64,000 bases of DNA. Origin: Streptomyces sp. S.PB5. GTDB taxonomy: Bacteria; Actinomycetota; Actinomycetes; Streptomycetales; Streptomycetaceae. The stretch is taken from contig NZ_JAQMWP010000006.1 of NCBI RefSeq assembly GCF_030403745.1, positions 124,001 to 188,000 of the forward strand, given 5' to 3'. Position 1 is the stretch's first letter, and the number at the start of each line of letters is the position of its first letter. Under the pieces are notes generated by a model. That model made no database searches. It was not told the origin of the DNA and saw nothing but the letters and a program-made list of their open reading frames with translations. Position numbers and translations under genes: made by a program. Shown here in pieces: positions 33,738 to 42,746 of the stretch.

Positions 33738-36700
33738 GTGGCGGGAGGGACTACATACGTGGGCAGACACGCCCTGAGACGGGGCGGTCTTGCCGCCGCC
33801 GTCTCCTCGCTCGCGGTCGCCGTGGCGGCCGCGTCGGTTGTCGTGCTGGGGGAAAGCGGGAGCTCCGCGGAAGCGGCCGAGGCCGGGACCACCGCGGTGA
33901 CGCTGGTCGACCCGAGTTCGACCACACCGCGGGCCGTGCGCCCGTTCGTCGCCGGTGACAGCGGCTTCCTTCACCGGCAGACCGGCTTCACCGACCTGCG
34001 GTGGACCGACTACGCGACCGGCCGCAGCGTGCCCGTCGTGGACGCCGACGGGGCCTACACCCCGGTCATCGCCTGCGAGTACCTCGGTACCGAGTGCACG
34101 ATGCCCGGCTGGTACGGCTCGGACAGCGACCTCGTCGCCCTTCCGACGACCGAGTCCGACACCTACGCCACCCTCTGGGACCCGGCCACGGCCACCTCCA
34201 GGAAGGTCAGCTGGACCTCCGGCAACGGCTACTACCAGGCGCTGGCCGGGAACAGGATCGTCACCACCTACTCCGTGATCGACAAGGTCGACGGCGCGTG
34301 GCGGGCCCGCAAGGTCACCGGCGACACAACCGGCGTGGAGACCGGCGAGGTACGCGCCGCCGACTCCACCGGCGTGCTCTGGTCACCCGACAGCAGCACC
34401 CTCGTCTACCTCGACACCGCGTCGGCCGTGAGCACCGACGTCTTCACGGACGTCGACACCGACGGGCAGTACGTGATGAGCGCGGACCGCATCGGCTGGT
34501 ACCACGAAGACACCGCCGAGCTGCATCTGAAGTCCCGCACCGACCTCACCGCCGCCGAGCAGGTCATCACCCTGCCCGCCAACCCGGGCACCCTCGACGG
34601 CGACCCGGTCCTGGTCGGCGACTGGCTGCTGCTGCCGCTGGCCACCAGGTCGGTGAGCCCGAAACTCCTCGCGGTCGACGTCACCGACCCCTCCGTGCAG
34701 CAGACCTTGCTGGCCGCCTCCGGCGAGTACTCCGTGGAGTCCGGCGACGGCACCGCCCTCATCACCGGCGGCACCGACGCCGACGACTGGTGGGTACAGC
34801 GGGTCAGCCAGGCCGAGGACGGTTCGCTCAAACTGGAGAAGGTGCACCAGTCACCGGCACCGGAGAACGCCAAGACGGGCATCGCGCTCAGCCGCGGCAG
34901 CCTGCGGGTCGCCGAGTCGAACCGTACGACGTCCGTGCGCACCCTCACCACCAACGGCTCCACGGAGCTGACCGCGTCCGCAGCGACGGCAAGTGCCTCC
35001 TACAACTCCGCGGTCGTCTGCCCGTACGCCGGCACCACCTGCGCACCGCTGTGGGGCAACCTCTCCGGCGAGGACGTCTACCTCGACACCAACGGCGAGA
35101 CCGACAACCCCGAGGCCGGCGGCGCCGACCGGCTGGTGGCCATCGGCGGCCATCAGCTGGAGTTCGGCACCACGGGCGGCTCGATCGTCGACGCCGCCGA
35201 CGACTACGCCGTCTACAACTCCGGCGGCACGAGCCCCATGCAGTACGTCGGCGAGTTCGGCCAGGGCCAGAAGCTGAAGCGTTCCGTGCGCGCCGCCGCC
35301 CTGAGCGGCTCCACCCTCTGGAGCGCCACGACGACCGCGGGCAAACTCACCTCGTACAGCATCCCGCTGGAGAAGACCCTCTCCACGGTGACCGTCCCGG
35401 GTCTGGCCTGTGTTCCGAGTGAACTCCAGGCGGCGGGCCGCTGGTTGTACTGGGCGTGCGGGACGGATTCGGCGGGGGTGTACGACACCAAGGCGGGGAC
35501 GTCGAGGGCGGTCACCCCCGGTGACGTACTGCTCGGCGACGGCTTCACGGTCCGCCACGACCACACCACCGACACCCTGGACCTGACCGAGGCGGCCACC
35601 GGCACCACGCGGACGATCGCGTCCGGCCTGCCCGACAAGGGACTGACCGTGGACCGGCGTTACCGGTGGACGGTGGACGAGTACACCGGTCTGGTCGCCT
35701 GGTTCGACGACTACGAGCGCACCCACGTCACGACCACGGGCATCGCCCCGTCCGCGGTGACGGTCTTCGACGCGGAGACCCACAGCTACCTGGACGCGTC
35801 CACACCCCTCACGGGCTCCTGGGTCCTGTCCCGCCCGGTCACCTCCTGGTCCCTCGTCTTCACCTCGGTGCAGAGCGGCCCGACCGGCAAGGGCACCCGC
35901 ACGATCACAGGCGGCGCGACCGCGGCGCGGGTGTCGTCGACCTGGAACGGCAAGACGGCGAGCGGGAGTTACTTCCCCAACGGCTGGACCAAGTGGACCC
36001 TGAAGGCGACCGGCCTCGGCACCGCCACGACGAACACGGTCACCTCCGGCGAGGTGTTCCTCCAGGGCGGAGCGCCGGTACGCCACGACTACGTCAGCCC
36101 CGACGGCCCCGACGGCCGCGGTGACCTGCTCACCCTCAACTCCTCCGGCGGACTGACGTACCACTCCGGCACCGGCACGGGGAAGTTCGGCGAGAAGACC
36201 ACCGGCACCGGCTGGGCGACGAGCATCAAGGCCATCCCGATCGGCGACCTCAGCGGCGACCGCTACAACGACGTCCTCGTGCGGTACAGCAGCGGCGCCC
36301 TGCGCCTGTACAAGCCGGGCCGGGGCGCGGCGCTGAAGCCGTCGACGTCGTACACCACCCTCGGCACCAGCGGCTGGACCCAGTACGACATCCTCACCTC
36401 CCCCGGCGACGTCAGCGGCGACGGCCGCCCCGACCTGATCGCCCGCAACGCGTCCACGGGAACCGTGTACCTCTACAAGGGCACCAGCACCGGCAAACTG
36501 TCGTCGCGCGTGAAGCTGTACGACAACTGGAAGGGCTACAAGAAGATCGTCGGCGCCGGGGACCTCAACGGCGACGGCATCGGCGACCTGCTGGCCCAGG
36601 ACAAGTCCAACGTCCTCTACCGCTACGACGGCAAGGGCGACGGCACCTTCAAGGCGCGCGTGAAGCTGTTCGCCGACTGGGGCGGCTCGTACAACGCGGT

Positions 36701-36857
36701 CGTGGGCGTCGGCGACATCACCGACGACGGCAAGGCCGACCTCGTCTCCCGCGACACGAGCGGCAACCTGTACCGCAACAGCGGTGACGGGAAGGGGTCG
36801 TTCGGCGGCCGTACGAAGATCGCGACCGGCTTCGGGGCCTACAAGTTCCTTTCCTGA
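33738..36857 (+). CDS. Large secreted FG-GAP/VCBS repeat protein
   Basis: 1039 aa. GTG 33738 follows AGGGGG. The N-terminus has a long signal segment (HALRRGGLAAAVSSLAVAVAAASVVVLG) cleaved near AEAAEA. Residues about 60-750 look like beta-propeller or Ig-type repeats with several disulfide-prone Cys pairs. The last about 250 residues contain four FG-GAP-like calcium motifs: GDLSGDRYNDVL, GDVSGDGRPDLI, GDLNGDGIGDLL, GDITDDGKADLV. TAATAT at 33701-33706 may be its -10 box. Extracellular; function unknown, possibly adhesion or surface polymer binding. Confidence 0.83.
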   Translation: MAGGTTYVGRHALRRGGLAAAVSSLAVAVAAASVVVLGESGSSAEAAEAGTTAVTLVDPSSTTPRAVRPFVAGDSGFLHRQTGFTDLRWTDYATGRSVPVVDADGAYTPVIACEYLGTECTMPGWYGSDSDLVALPTTESDTYATLWDPATATSRKVSWTSGNGYYQALAGNRIVTTYSVIDKVDGAWRARKVTGDTTGVETGEVRAADSTGVLWSPDSSTLVYLDTASAVSTDVFTDVDTDGQYVMSADRIGWYHEDTAELHLKSRTDLTAAEQVITLPANPGTLDGDPVLVGDWLLLPLATRSVSPKLLAVDVTDPSVQQTLLAASGEYSVESGDGTALITGGTDADDWWVQRVSQAEDGSLKLEKVHQSPAPENAKTGIALSRGSLRVAESNRTTSVRTLTTNGSTELTASAATASASYNSAVVCPYAGTTCAPLWGNLSGEDVYLDTNGETDNPEAGGADRLVAIGGHQLEFGTTGGSIVDAADDYAVYNSGGTSPMQYVGEFGQGQKLKRSVRAAALSGSTLWSATTTAGKLTSYSIPLEKTLSTVTVPGLACVPSELQAAGRWLYWACGTDSAGVYDTKAGTSRAVTPGDVLLGDGFTVRHDHTTDTLDLTEAATGTTRTIASGLPDKGLTVDRRYRWTVDEYTGLVAWFDDYERTHVTTTGIAPSAVTVFDAETHSYLDASTPLTGSWVLSRPVTSWSLVFTSVQSGPTGKGTRTITGGATAARVSSTWNGKTASGSYFPNGWTKWTLKATGLGTATTNTVTSGEVFLQGGAPVRHDYVSPDGPDGRGDLLTLNSSGGLTYHSGTGTGKFGEKTTGTGWATSIKAIPIGDLSGDRYNDVLVRYSSGALRLYKPGRGAALKPSTSYTTLGTSGWTQYDILTSPGDVSGDGRPDLIARNASTGTVYLYKGTSTGKLSSRVKLYDNWKGYKKIVGAGDLNGDGIGDLLAQDKSNVLYRYDGKGDGTFKARVKLFADWGGSYNAVVGVGDITDDGKADLVSRDTSGNLYRNSGDGKGSFGGRTKIATGFGAYKFLS

Positions 36858-36887
36858 AAAAGCAGTTCGCAGGTTGCACGAGTTTGA

Positions 36888-36919
36888 GGCGCCCGGGGTC
36901 CGCACGGTCCCCGGGCGCC
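36888..36919 (+). terminator. 11-bp hairpin after the FG-GAP gene
   Basis: GGCGCCCGGGG (36888-36898) and CCCCGGGCGCC (36909-36919) pair over a 10-nt loop and are followed by CTTGTGCTCT. It serves the plus-strand gene. Confidence 0.7.
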
Positions 36920-36944
36920 CTTGTGCTCTGCTAGGAAAAGAGGA

Positions 36945-36976
36945 AGGGCTCGAAACCGACGCCGGTTTCGAGCCCT
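36945..36976 (-). terminator. aspS terminator, 14-bp stem
   Basis: AGGGCTCGAAACCG (36945-36958) and CGGTTTCGAGCCCT (36963-36976) pair perfectly with a 4-nt loop, 14 nt past the aspS stop. It resembles the metG terminator in sequence. Confidence 0.85.
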
Positions 36977-36989
36977 CCACCCTGACTTC

Positions 36990-38753
36990 CTACTTCGGCT
37001 GCGGCTTGCGCACCGTCAGGTGCAGCTCCTTCAGCCGCGCCTCCTCCAGCTCCGTCGGCGCGCCCATCATCAGGTCCTGGGCGTTGCCGTTGAGCGGGAA
37101 GGCGATGGTCTCGCGGATGTTCGGCTCGTCCGCGAGGAGCATCACGATGCGGTCCACGCCCGGCGCGATGCCGCCGTGCGGCGGGGCGCCGAAGCGGAAC
37201 GCGCGCAGCATGCCCGCGAACTTCTCCTCGACGGTCTCCCGGTCGTAACCGGCGATCTCGAAGGCCTTCAGCATGATCTCGGGCTCGTGGTTCCGGATCG
37301 CGCCGGAGGACAGCTCGACACCGTTGCAGACGATGTCGTACTGCCAGCCCAGGATGTCCAGCGGGTCCTGGGTCTCCAGGGCCTCAAGGCCGCCCTGCGG
37401 CATCGAGAACGGGTTGTGCGAGAAGTCGATCGCGCCGGTGTCCTCGTCCTTCTCGTACATCGGGAAGTCGACGATCCAGCAGAACCGGAAGACGTTCTCC
37501 TCGAAGTGCCCGGCACGCTTGGCGGCCTCGACGCGCACCGCGCCCATGATCTTCGAGACCTCGTCGAACTCGCCCGCGCCGAAGAACACCGCGTGCCCGG
37601 CGGCCAGCGAGAGCCGCTTGGTCAGCTCGGCGACGTTCTCCTCGGTGAGGAACTTCGCGATCGGGCCGGACAGCGAACCGTCCTCCTGGACCCGCACCCA
37701 GGCCAGGCCCTTCGCGCCCAGCGTGACGGCGAAGTCGCCGAGCTGGTCGAAGAACTTCCGCGGCTGGGCGGAGACGTCCGGCACCGGCAGCGCACGCACG
37801 TGCTTGCCGGCGAAGGCCTTGAACTCCGAGCCCTCGAAGATGTCGGTGATGTCGACGAGCTCCAGCTGGGCCCGCAGGTCCGGCTTGTCGGAGCCGTACT
37901 TCAGCATCGCCTCACGGAACGGGATCCGCGGGAACGGCGAGGTCACATGACGCCCGTTGCCGAACTCCTCGAACAGCTCCGTCATGAGCTTCTCGATCGG
38001 CTGGAAGACGTCCTCCTGCTCGACGAAGCTCATCTCGACGTCGAGCTGGTAGAACTCGCCCGGCGAACGGTCCGCGCGCGCGTCCTCGTCACGGAAGCAG
38101 GGTGCGATCTGGAAGTAACGGTCGAAGCCGGAGATCATCAGCAGCTGCTTGAACTGCTGCGGCGCCTGGGGGAGGGCGTAGAACTTGCCCGGGTTCAGAC
38201 GCGACGGCACGACGAAGTCACGCGCGCCCTCGGGGGAGGTGGCGGACAGGATCGGCGTCGCCATCTCGTTGAAGCCGAGAGCCACCATCTTGGAGCGGAT
38301 CGAGGCGATGACCGACGACCGCAGCATGATGTTCTTGTGCATGCGCTCGCGGCGCAGGTCCAGGAAGCGGTACTCCAGGCGCCGCTCCTCGTTGACCCCG
38401 TCCTCGGTGTTGATCGTGAACGGCAGCGGGGCGGCCGCGCCGAGCAGCTCCACCTCGGAGACCTCGACCTCGATCTCGCCGGTCGGCAGATCCGGGTTCA
38501 CGTTCTCGGTTCCACGTGAAACAACGCGGCCGTCGATCCGGACGGTCGACTCCTTGGAGACCTTGTCCAGGGCCTCGTAAGCGGGCGTACCCGGCCGGGC
38601 GACCAGCTGCGTGATGCCGTAGTGATCGCGCAGATCGATGAAGAGGATGCCGCCCAGGTCGCGCCGATTGTGCAGCCAGCCACTCAGCCGGACGTCGGTG
38701 CCGACGTCAGAGGAGCGGAGCTCGCCGCAGGTGTGGGACCTGTACCGATGCAT
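36990..38753 (-). CDS. aspS: Aspartyl-tRNA synthetase
   Basis: 587-aa class IIb synthetase of the bacterial type. An N-terminal OB anticodon-binding domain (VRLSGWLHNRRDLGGILFIDLRDHYG) comes first. Then motif 1 region (RFLDLRRERM), motif 2 (CFRDEDARADRSPGEFYQLDVEMSF), the inserted GAD domain and motif 3 (GGIAPGVDRIVMLL). GEF replaces the more usual PEF in motif 2. Essential. A parS-like 14-mer lies within the coding sequence. Confidence 0.97.
   Translation of the reverse strand: MHRYRSHTCGELRSSDVGTDVRLSGWLHNRRDLGGILFIDLRDHYGITQLVARPGTPAYEALDKVSKESTVRIDGRVVSRGTENVNPDLPTGEIEVEVSEVELLGAAAPLPFTINTEDGVNEERRLEYRFLDLRRERMHKNIMLRSSVIASIRSKMVALGFNEMATPILSATSPEGARDFVVPSRLNPGKFYALPQAPQQFKQLLMISGFDRYFQIAPCFRDEDARADRSPGEFYQLDVEMSFVEQEDVFQPIEKLMTELFEEFGNGRHVTSPFPRIPFREAMLKYGSDKPDLRAQLELVDITDIFEGSEFKAFAGKHVRALPVPDVSAQPRKFFDQLGDFAVTLGAKGLAWVRVQEDGSLSGPIAKFLTEENVAELTKRLSLAAGHAVFFGAGEFDEVSKIMGAVRVEAAKRAGHFEENVFRFCWIVDFPMYEKDEDTGAIDFSHNPFSMPQGGLEALETQDPLDILGWQYDIVCNGVELSSGAIRNHEPEIMLKAFEIAGYDRETVEEKFAGMLRAFRFGAPPHGGIAPGVDRIVMLLADEPNIRETIAFPLNGNAQDLMMGAPTELEEARLKELHLTVRKPQPK
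38509..38522. promoter_or_regulatory. parS-like ParB-binding site inside aspS
   Basis: GTTCCACGTGAAAC differs at one position from the consensus parS palindrome GTTTCACGTGAAAC. Streptomyces carry about 20 parS sites clustered around oriC, several inside genes. Its position supports an origin-proximal location for the window. Confidence 0.75.
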
Positions 38754-38936
38754 CGTCGTTCATCGTCCTTACAGTGTGGGCGTGTGCCGAGGGTCACTCC
38801 CCGACAGGAACGGGCCATGGTGCCCGGACCTCCCAAGGGTACCGGCCGCCCCAAGATCGGCTCCCCACCATTAATCGCGGCCACAGCGACCGCGCAACGG
38901 TGGCGGCTGCCGATCAGCTGTTCCTACAGTGGTCCA

Positions 38937-41102
38937 ATGCGCACTGGTGAGCCCCTGCCCGCCGTGGGGGAGGTCCTCGCCGCCCTCGCGACCGGCCTGT
39001 GGCACTGGGACACCGCAACGGGCCAGGTCACCGTGGACGCCGAGGCCGCACGACTGCTCGGGCTGCCCGCCGAGCCCACCACCCTCACCGAGGTCCAGGC
39101 ACGCGCGCGCATGCACGCCGTCGACTGGAACGAGATCACCGGCGTCATCCAGCTCGCCGTCGCCGAGGGCACCCTCGCCGAGGTCCGCATCCGGATCATG
39201 GACGAGCAGAACCGGGTGATCCGCGTCGTACGCAGCCGCTCGAACCCCACGTACGACGCCGAAAGACGCGCCTTCGTCCTGATCGGCACCCTGCAGGAGG
39301 TCACCGAGCCGTCCCCCGGCACCCCGGCCGCCCGCAGCGCGGTCACCGGCGACTGGCGCCGCTCCAGGGAGGCGTTCCTGCTGGACGCGGGCCGCGCCCT
39401 CGCGGAGGCCCGCTCCACCGAGGAGGTCCTCCGGGTCGCGGCAGGCCTCTCCATGCCGGGCTTCTCCCCGGACGGCCTGGCCGTCTTCGGCGTCGAGGGC
39501 GACCGCCTGAAGATCATCGGCCACCACGGCCAGCAGCCCGGCGACGAGGGCCCCTTCTCCCACATGGCCCTGGACACCGACTACCCGGCCGCCGAGGTGG
39601 TCCGCACCGGCCGGGCGGTGTACCTCTCCACCCCCGAGCAGTACCGCAACCGCTACCCGGTCACCTGGCCCCTCGCGGCCCACTTCGGCCGCCAGTCCTG
39701 GGCCTTCCTGCCCCTGACGGTCGCGGGCCGCACGATGGGCGCCTGGATGGCGGCGTTCACCTACCCGGTCGCCTTCACCCCCGACGAACGCTCGGTCCTC
39801 ACCACCGTGGCCCGCATGCTCGCCCAGGCCCTCTCCCGCGCCGAGGCCGCGGAATCGGCCCGGGCGCTCACGGACGGCCTCCAGCGCTCCATGCTCCCCA
39901 AGCTCGGCCCCGAGATACCCGGCATGCGCGTGGCCGCCCGCTACGTCCCGACCGGCGGCGGCCTCCAGGTCGGCGGCGACTGGTACGACATGATCCCGCT
40001 GCCTGGGGGCACCTCCCGGACGGAGTCCGGGGGAGGCCGCTTCGCCCTCGTCATCGGCGACGTGCAGGGCCACGACGTACACGCGGCGGGTCTGATGGGC
40101 CAGCTGCGGATCGCATTGAGGGCATACGCGTCCGAAGGGCACCGCCCCGACGCGGTCCTCTCCCGCGCCTCCCGCTTCCTCCACGGCATGACGCACGACG
40201 CCGACGACCCCGCCGACCTGCGCTTCGCCACCTGCCTCTACGTCGAGGTCGACCCCGCCACCGGCTGCCTCGACATCGCCCGTGCCGGCCACCCCGACCC
40301 CGCCGTCCGCATGGCCGACGGCACCGTCCTGATCCGCCGCACCGACGGCGGCCTCCCCCTCGGCATCGACCCCGACGCGGACTACCCCACGACCCGCCTC
40401 ACCCTCGAACCCGGCGAGACGATGCTGGTCTGCACCGACGGCCTGATCGAAACGGGCGGCCACGACCTGGAGACCGGCTGGGTGCGGGTCCGCACGATCC
40501 TGGAGGGCCACAAGGGCGACCTGGAGGAACTGGCGGACGCCCTGGTCCAGGCGGTCCACGGCCCGTCCTCCCACCACACGACGGGCCCGCTGGCCGACCG
40601 CCGCGAGGACGACATAGCGGTCCTGCTGCTGTGCCGCGAGGGAGAGGGCTGCGGATGCGGCGACACGGTCGTGACCGCACCCCAGGTCCGCCGCACGATG
40701 CTGTCGGTGGCCCAGGCGGAACCGGAGAGGGTGGCGGTGGCCCGTCAGCAGCTGAGAGAACTGCTGCACGACTGGCAATCGGAGGACCAGGTGGACTCAG
40801 CGGTCCTGCTGCTCTCGGAGATGCTGACGAACGTGCTGGTCCACACGGACGCGGACGCCCTGCTCCTCGCGGAGGTCCGAGGCGCCCCCGGCGAACGCCG
40901 CATGCACGTGGAGGTGACGGACACCAGCGACGACCTCCCCCACAAGCGCCGCCCCGGCGAACTGGCCTCGTCGGGCCGCGGCCTGATGCTGATCGAACTG
41001 CTCGCGGACGCGTGGGGGGTGGACCCGCGGGGCGAGGGCAAGAGCATCTGGTTCGAGCTCTACGAGTCGACGGCGGCGGACTCCCCGGAGCCGCCGGAGT
41101 AG
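38937..41102 (+). CDS. PAS/GAF-SpoIIE phosphatase-HATPase signalling protein
   Basis: 721 aa. A PAS-like N-terminus (GLWHWDTATGQVTVDAEAARLLG), a GAF domain (about residues 130-300), a PP2C/SpoIIE phosphatase (GGDWYD, GDVQGHDVHAAGLM, CTDGLIETGG, EDDIAVLLL) and a C-terminal RsbW-like HATPase (LSEMLTNVLVHTD, GRGLMLIELLADAWGV). It can thus both dephosphorylate an anti-anti-sigma factor and act as its kinase. TACAGT (38925-38930) lies 7 nt before the ATG with no ribosome site, so it is probably leaderless. It carries a GC-palindrome insert in the phosphatase domain and overlaps the convergent permease gene by 43 nt. Confidence 0.92.
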   Translation: MRTGEPLPAVGEVLAALATGLWHWDTATGQVTVDAEAARLLGLPAEPTTLTEVQARARMHAVDWNEITGVIQLAVAEGTLAEVRIRIMDEQNRVIRVVRSRSNPTYDAERRAFVLIGTLQEVTEPSPGTPAARSAVTGDWRRSREAFLLDAGRALAEARSTEEVLRVAAGLSMPGFSPDGLAVFGVEGDRLKIIGHHGQQPGDEGPFSHMALDTDYPAAEVVRTGRAVYLSTPEQYRNRYPVTWPLAAHFGRQSWAFLPLTVAGRTMGAWMAAFTYPVAFTPDERSVLTTVARMLAQALSRAEAAESARALTDGLQRSMLPKLGPEIPGMRVAARYVPTGGGLQVGGDWYDMIPLPGGTSRTESGGGRFALVIGDVQGHDVHAAGLMGQLRIALRAYASEGHRPDAVLSRASRFLHGMTHDADDPADLRFATCLYVEVDPATGCLDIARAGHPDPAVRMADGTVLIRRTDGGLPLGIDPDADYPTTRLTLEPGETMLVCTDGLIETGGHDLETGWVRVRTILEGHKGDLEELADALVQAVHGPSSHHTTGPLADRREDDIAVLLLCREGEGCGCGDTVVTAPQVRRTMLSVAQAEPERVAVARQQLRELLHDWQSEDQVDSAVLLLSEMLTNVLVHTDADALLLAEVRGAPGERRMHVEVTDTSDDLPHKRRPGELASSGRGLMLIELLADAWGVDPRGEGKSIWFELYESTAADSPEPPE
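40001..40036. repeat. Intragenic GC-palindrome insert
   Basis: CCTGGGGGCACCTCCCGGAC and GTCCGGGGGAG form a hairpin that encodes GGTSRTESGGG, a loop inserted between two conserved blocks of the phosphatase domain (GGDWYDMIPLP and RFALVIGDVQG). It is the same class of in-frame insert as the one at about 4717-4756. Confidence 0.55.
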
Positions 41103-42118
41103 AGCTCCCGCAGCTCATGGGCGATCCCGAAGGCGGCGGCGGTGAGCGGTACGGCGAGCAGCATCCCGAGAATCCCGGCGACGGACGCCCCCGCGGTGAT
41201 CGCCAGCATGACGACGGCCGGATGCATCTGCACGGTCCGGCTCTGGATCATCGGCTGCAGCACATGCCCTTCGAGCACCTGCACGGCGAGCACCACCCCG
41301 AGCGCCCACAGCGCGATGACGAACCCCCGGTCCGCCAGCGCGACGAGCACGGCGACAGCCCCGGAGATGAAGGCGCCAAGGTAAGGGATATAGGCCCCGA
41401 CGAAGACGAGCGCCCCCAGCCCGACGGCCCCGGGGACATCAAGGACGAGCAGCCCGACCGTAATGCAAAGGGCATCGATGAACGCGATGATCGTCGTCCC
41501 CCGCATGAACCCCTCCACCGCCTCGTAGGCCCGCCGCCCCATGGCCTCGGCGACATCGGCGGAGGAACGGGGAACGAGGGAGCGCAGGGTCCCGACGGCC
41601 CGATGGGAATCACGCAGAAAGAAGAAGACGAGCAGCAGCGCCAGCACGGCCATGGCAATGGTCTCGCCGACGACACTCACCCCACTGATGACCCCCGACG
41701 CCGCCGTCCCCCCGAACTTGCTCAGCAACTCCTTGGCATTGGAGGCGATGTCATCGAGCGAGGTCCCCGCAGCCCCGAAGTGATCGGCAAGCCCCTGAGC
41801 CGCGTCCTTCAGCGAGGCGAGGATCTGATCCCCGGTGTCGATGAGCGCGGCGACGACGATATAGACGGCCCCACCGACGACGGCGACGACCGCGACACAG
41901 GTGAGCCCGGCGGCAACGGACCGATTGACCTTGCCCTTGACGAGCCACCGATGAAGCGGCCCAAGAAGCGCGGTCCCCAGCAGCGCGAGCAGCACGGGCA
42001 CGACGGCGGTACGGAACTCCACACACAGCCGGATCCCGACGTAGACGACACCGGCGACGAGCAGGGTGACGGCACACCAGGCGGCGAGACGACGAACGGG
42101 ATCGGGAAGCAGTTGCAC
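41060..42118 (-). CDS. AI-2E family transporter
   Basis: 352 aa, eight predicted membrane helices with the family's long central amphipathic region (SLKDAAQGLADHFGAAGTSLDDIASNAKELLSKFG). It has the conserved LGALVFVGAYIPYLGAFISG and a C-terminal LLAVPLTAA. The family (UPF0118/YdiK/TqsA) includes exporters and Na+/H+ antiporters, so the substrate is open. GTG start at 42118. Its 3' end overlaps the convergent phosphatase gene by 43 nt. Confidence 0.9.
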   Translation of the reverse strand: MQLLPDPVRRLAAWCAVTLLVAGVVYVGIRLCVEFRTAVVPVLLALLGTALLGPLHRWLVKGKVNRSVAAGLTCVAVVAVVGGAVYIVVAALIDTGDQILASLKDAAQGLADHFGAAGTSLDDIASNAKELLSKFGGTAASGVISGVSVVGETIAMAVLALLLVFFFLRDSHRAVGTLRSLVPRSSADVAEAMGRRAYEAVEGFMRGTTIIAFIDALCITVGLLVLDVPGAVGLGALVFVGAYIPYLGAFISGAVAVLVALADRGFVIALWALGVVLAVQVLEGHVLQPMIQSRTVQMHPAVVMLAITAGASVAGILGMLLAVPLTAAAFGIAHELRELYSGGSGESAAVDS

Positions 42119-42190
42119 ACACCCAGCGGATCACGCGCCCACGGCCTTGTCCTGCGCGGACGGCCGGTCAGGTGACGGAATGTCAGCGCT

Positions 42191-42430
42191 TCAGGCCTTC
42201 CACCAAGCACGCCAAGGCCGGACGATGACCTCCCGATAGCTGTGATGCGACGGATTCCGCCCGCCGTGCGCCAGCACCCACCCCTGCGGCACCCCGAAGT
42301 CCACGCTGGCCTCCGACCGCTCACCGCACACCGCACACTCCATCGCGTACGTGACCGGCTCGGCATCCGGCTCCCGGTCCGGCTCCAGCGTCCACTGCAC
42401 ATGCCGTACGACGGAACGCGGCCCGCTCAC
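42191..42430 (-). CDS. DUF7848-like small zinc-ribbon protein
   Basis: 79 aa: VQWTLEPDREPDAEPVTYAMECAVC, a CxxC pair, GWVLAHGGRNPSHHSYREVI and PWRAWW. This pattern is typical of a small Streptomyces family found next to XRE/DUF397 genes. The GTG start (42428-42430) overlaps the upstream TGA (GTGA), so it is coupled to the 66-aa gene. Function unknown. Confidence 0.78.
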   Translation of the reverse strand: MSGPRSVVRHVQWTLEPDREPDAEPVTYAMECAVCGERSEASVDFGVPQGWVLAHGGRNPSHHSYREVIVRPWRAWWKA

Positions 42431-42627
42431 TTCCCCCACCTCGCATTGGCGACGGCCACCTTGGCGCTCAGCACCTCACCGGGCTCCGGCTCGCGGAGGA
42501 GGTCCGGGGGCACGTCCCACTCGACCCCGCCCTGCGGGGGCCGCAGCTGCACATACGGCCCCTCGTTCCCCATGACCACACCGACCCGCCCGTCACGGGT
42601 GTCGACCATCAACGCCCCGGTGTCCAT
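42427..42627 (-). CDS. Small conserved hypothetical protein, 66 aa
   Basis: MDTGALMVDTRDGRVGVVMG followed by NEGPYVQLRPPQGGVEWDVPPDLL, a compact beta-rich protein. GGAGG lies 8 nt before ATG 42627. It is first in a two-gene unit with the DUF7848-like protein and divergent from the XRE regulator. Function unknown. Confidence 0.75.
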   Translation of the reverse strand: MDTGALMVDTRDGRVGVVMGNEGPYVQLRPPQGGVEWDVPPDLLREPEPGEVLSAKVAVANARWGK

Positions 42628-42746
42628 CTCCGCCGCCTCCCACCTGCCTGATCTCACTGTTCGTATCCACAGCGTGACGATGCGCGGCTACCGTGGACAG
42701 AGTGATCGGCTCTACAACGCGGCCGTCAAGAAGGGGCGTTGCGCGG

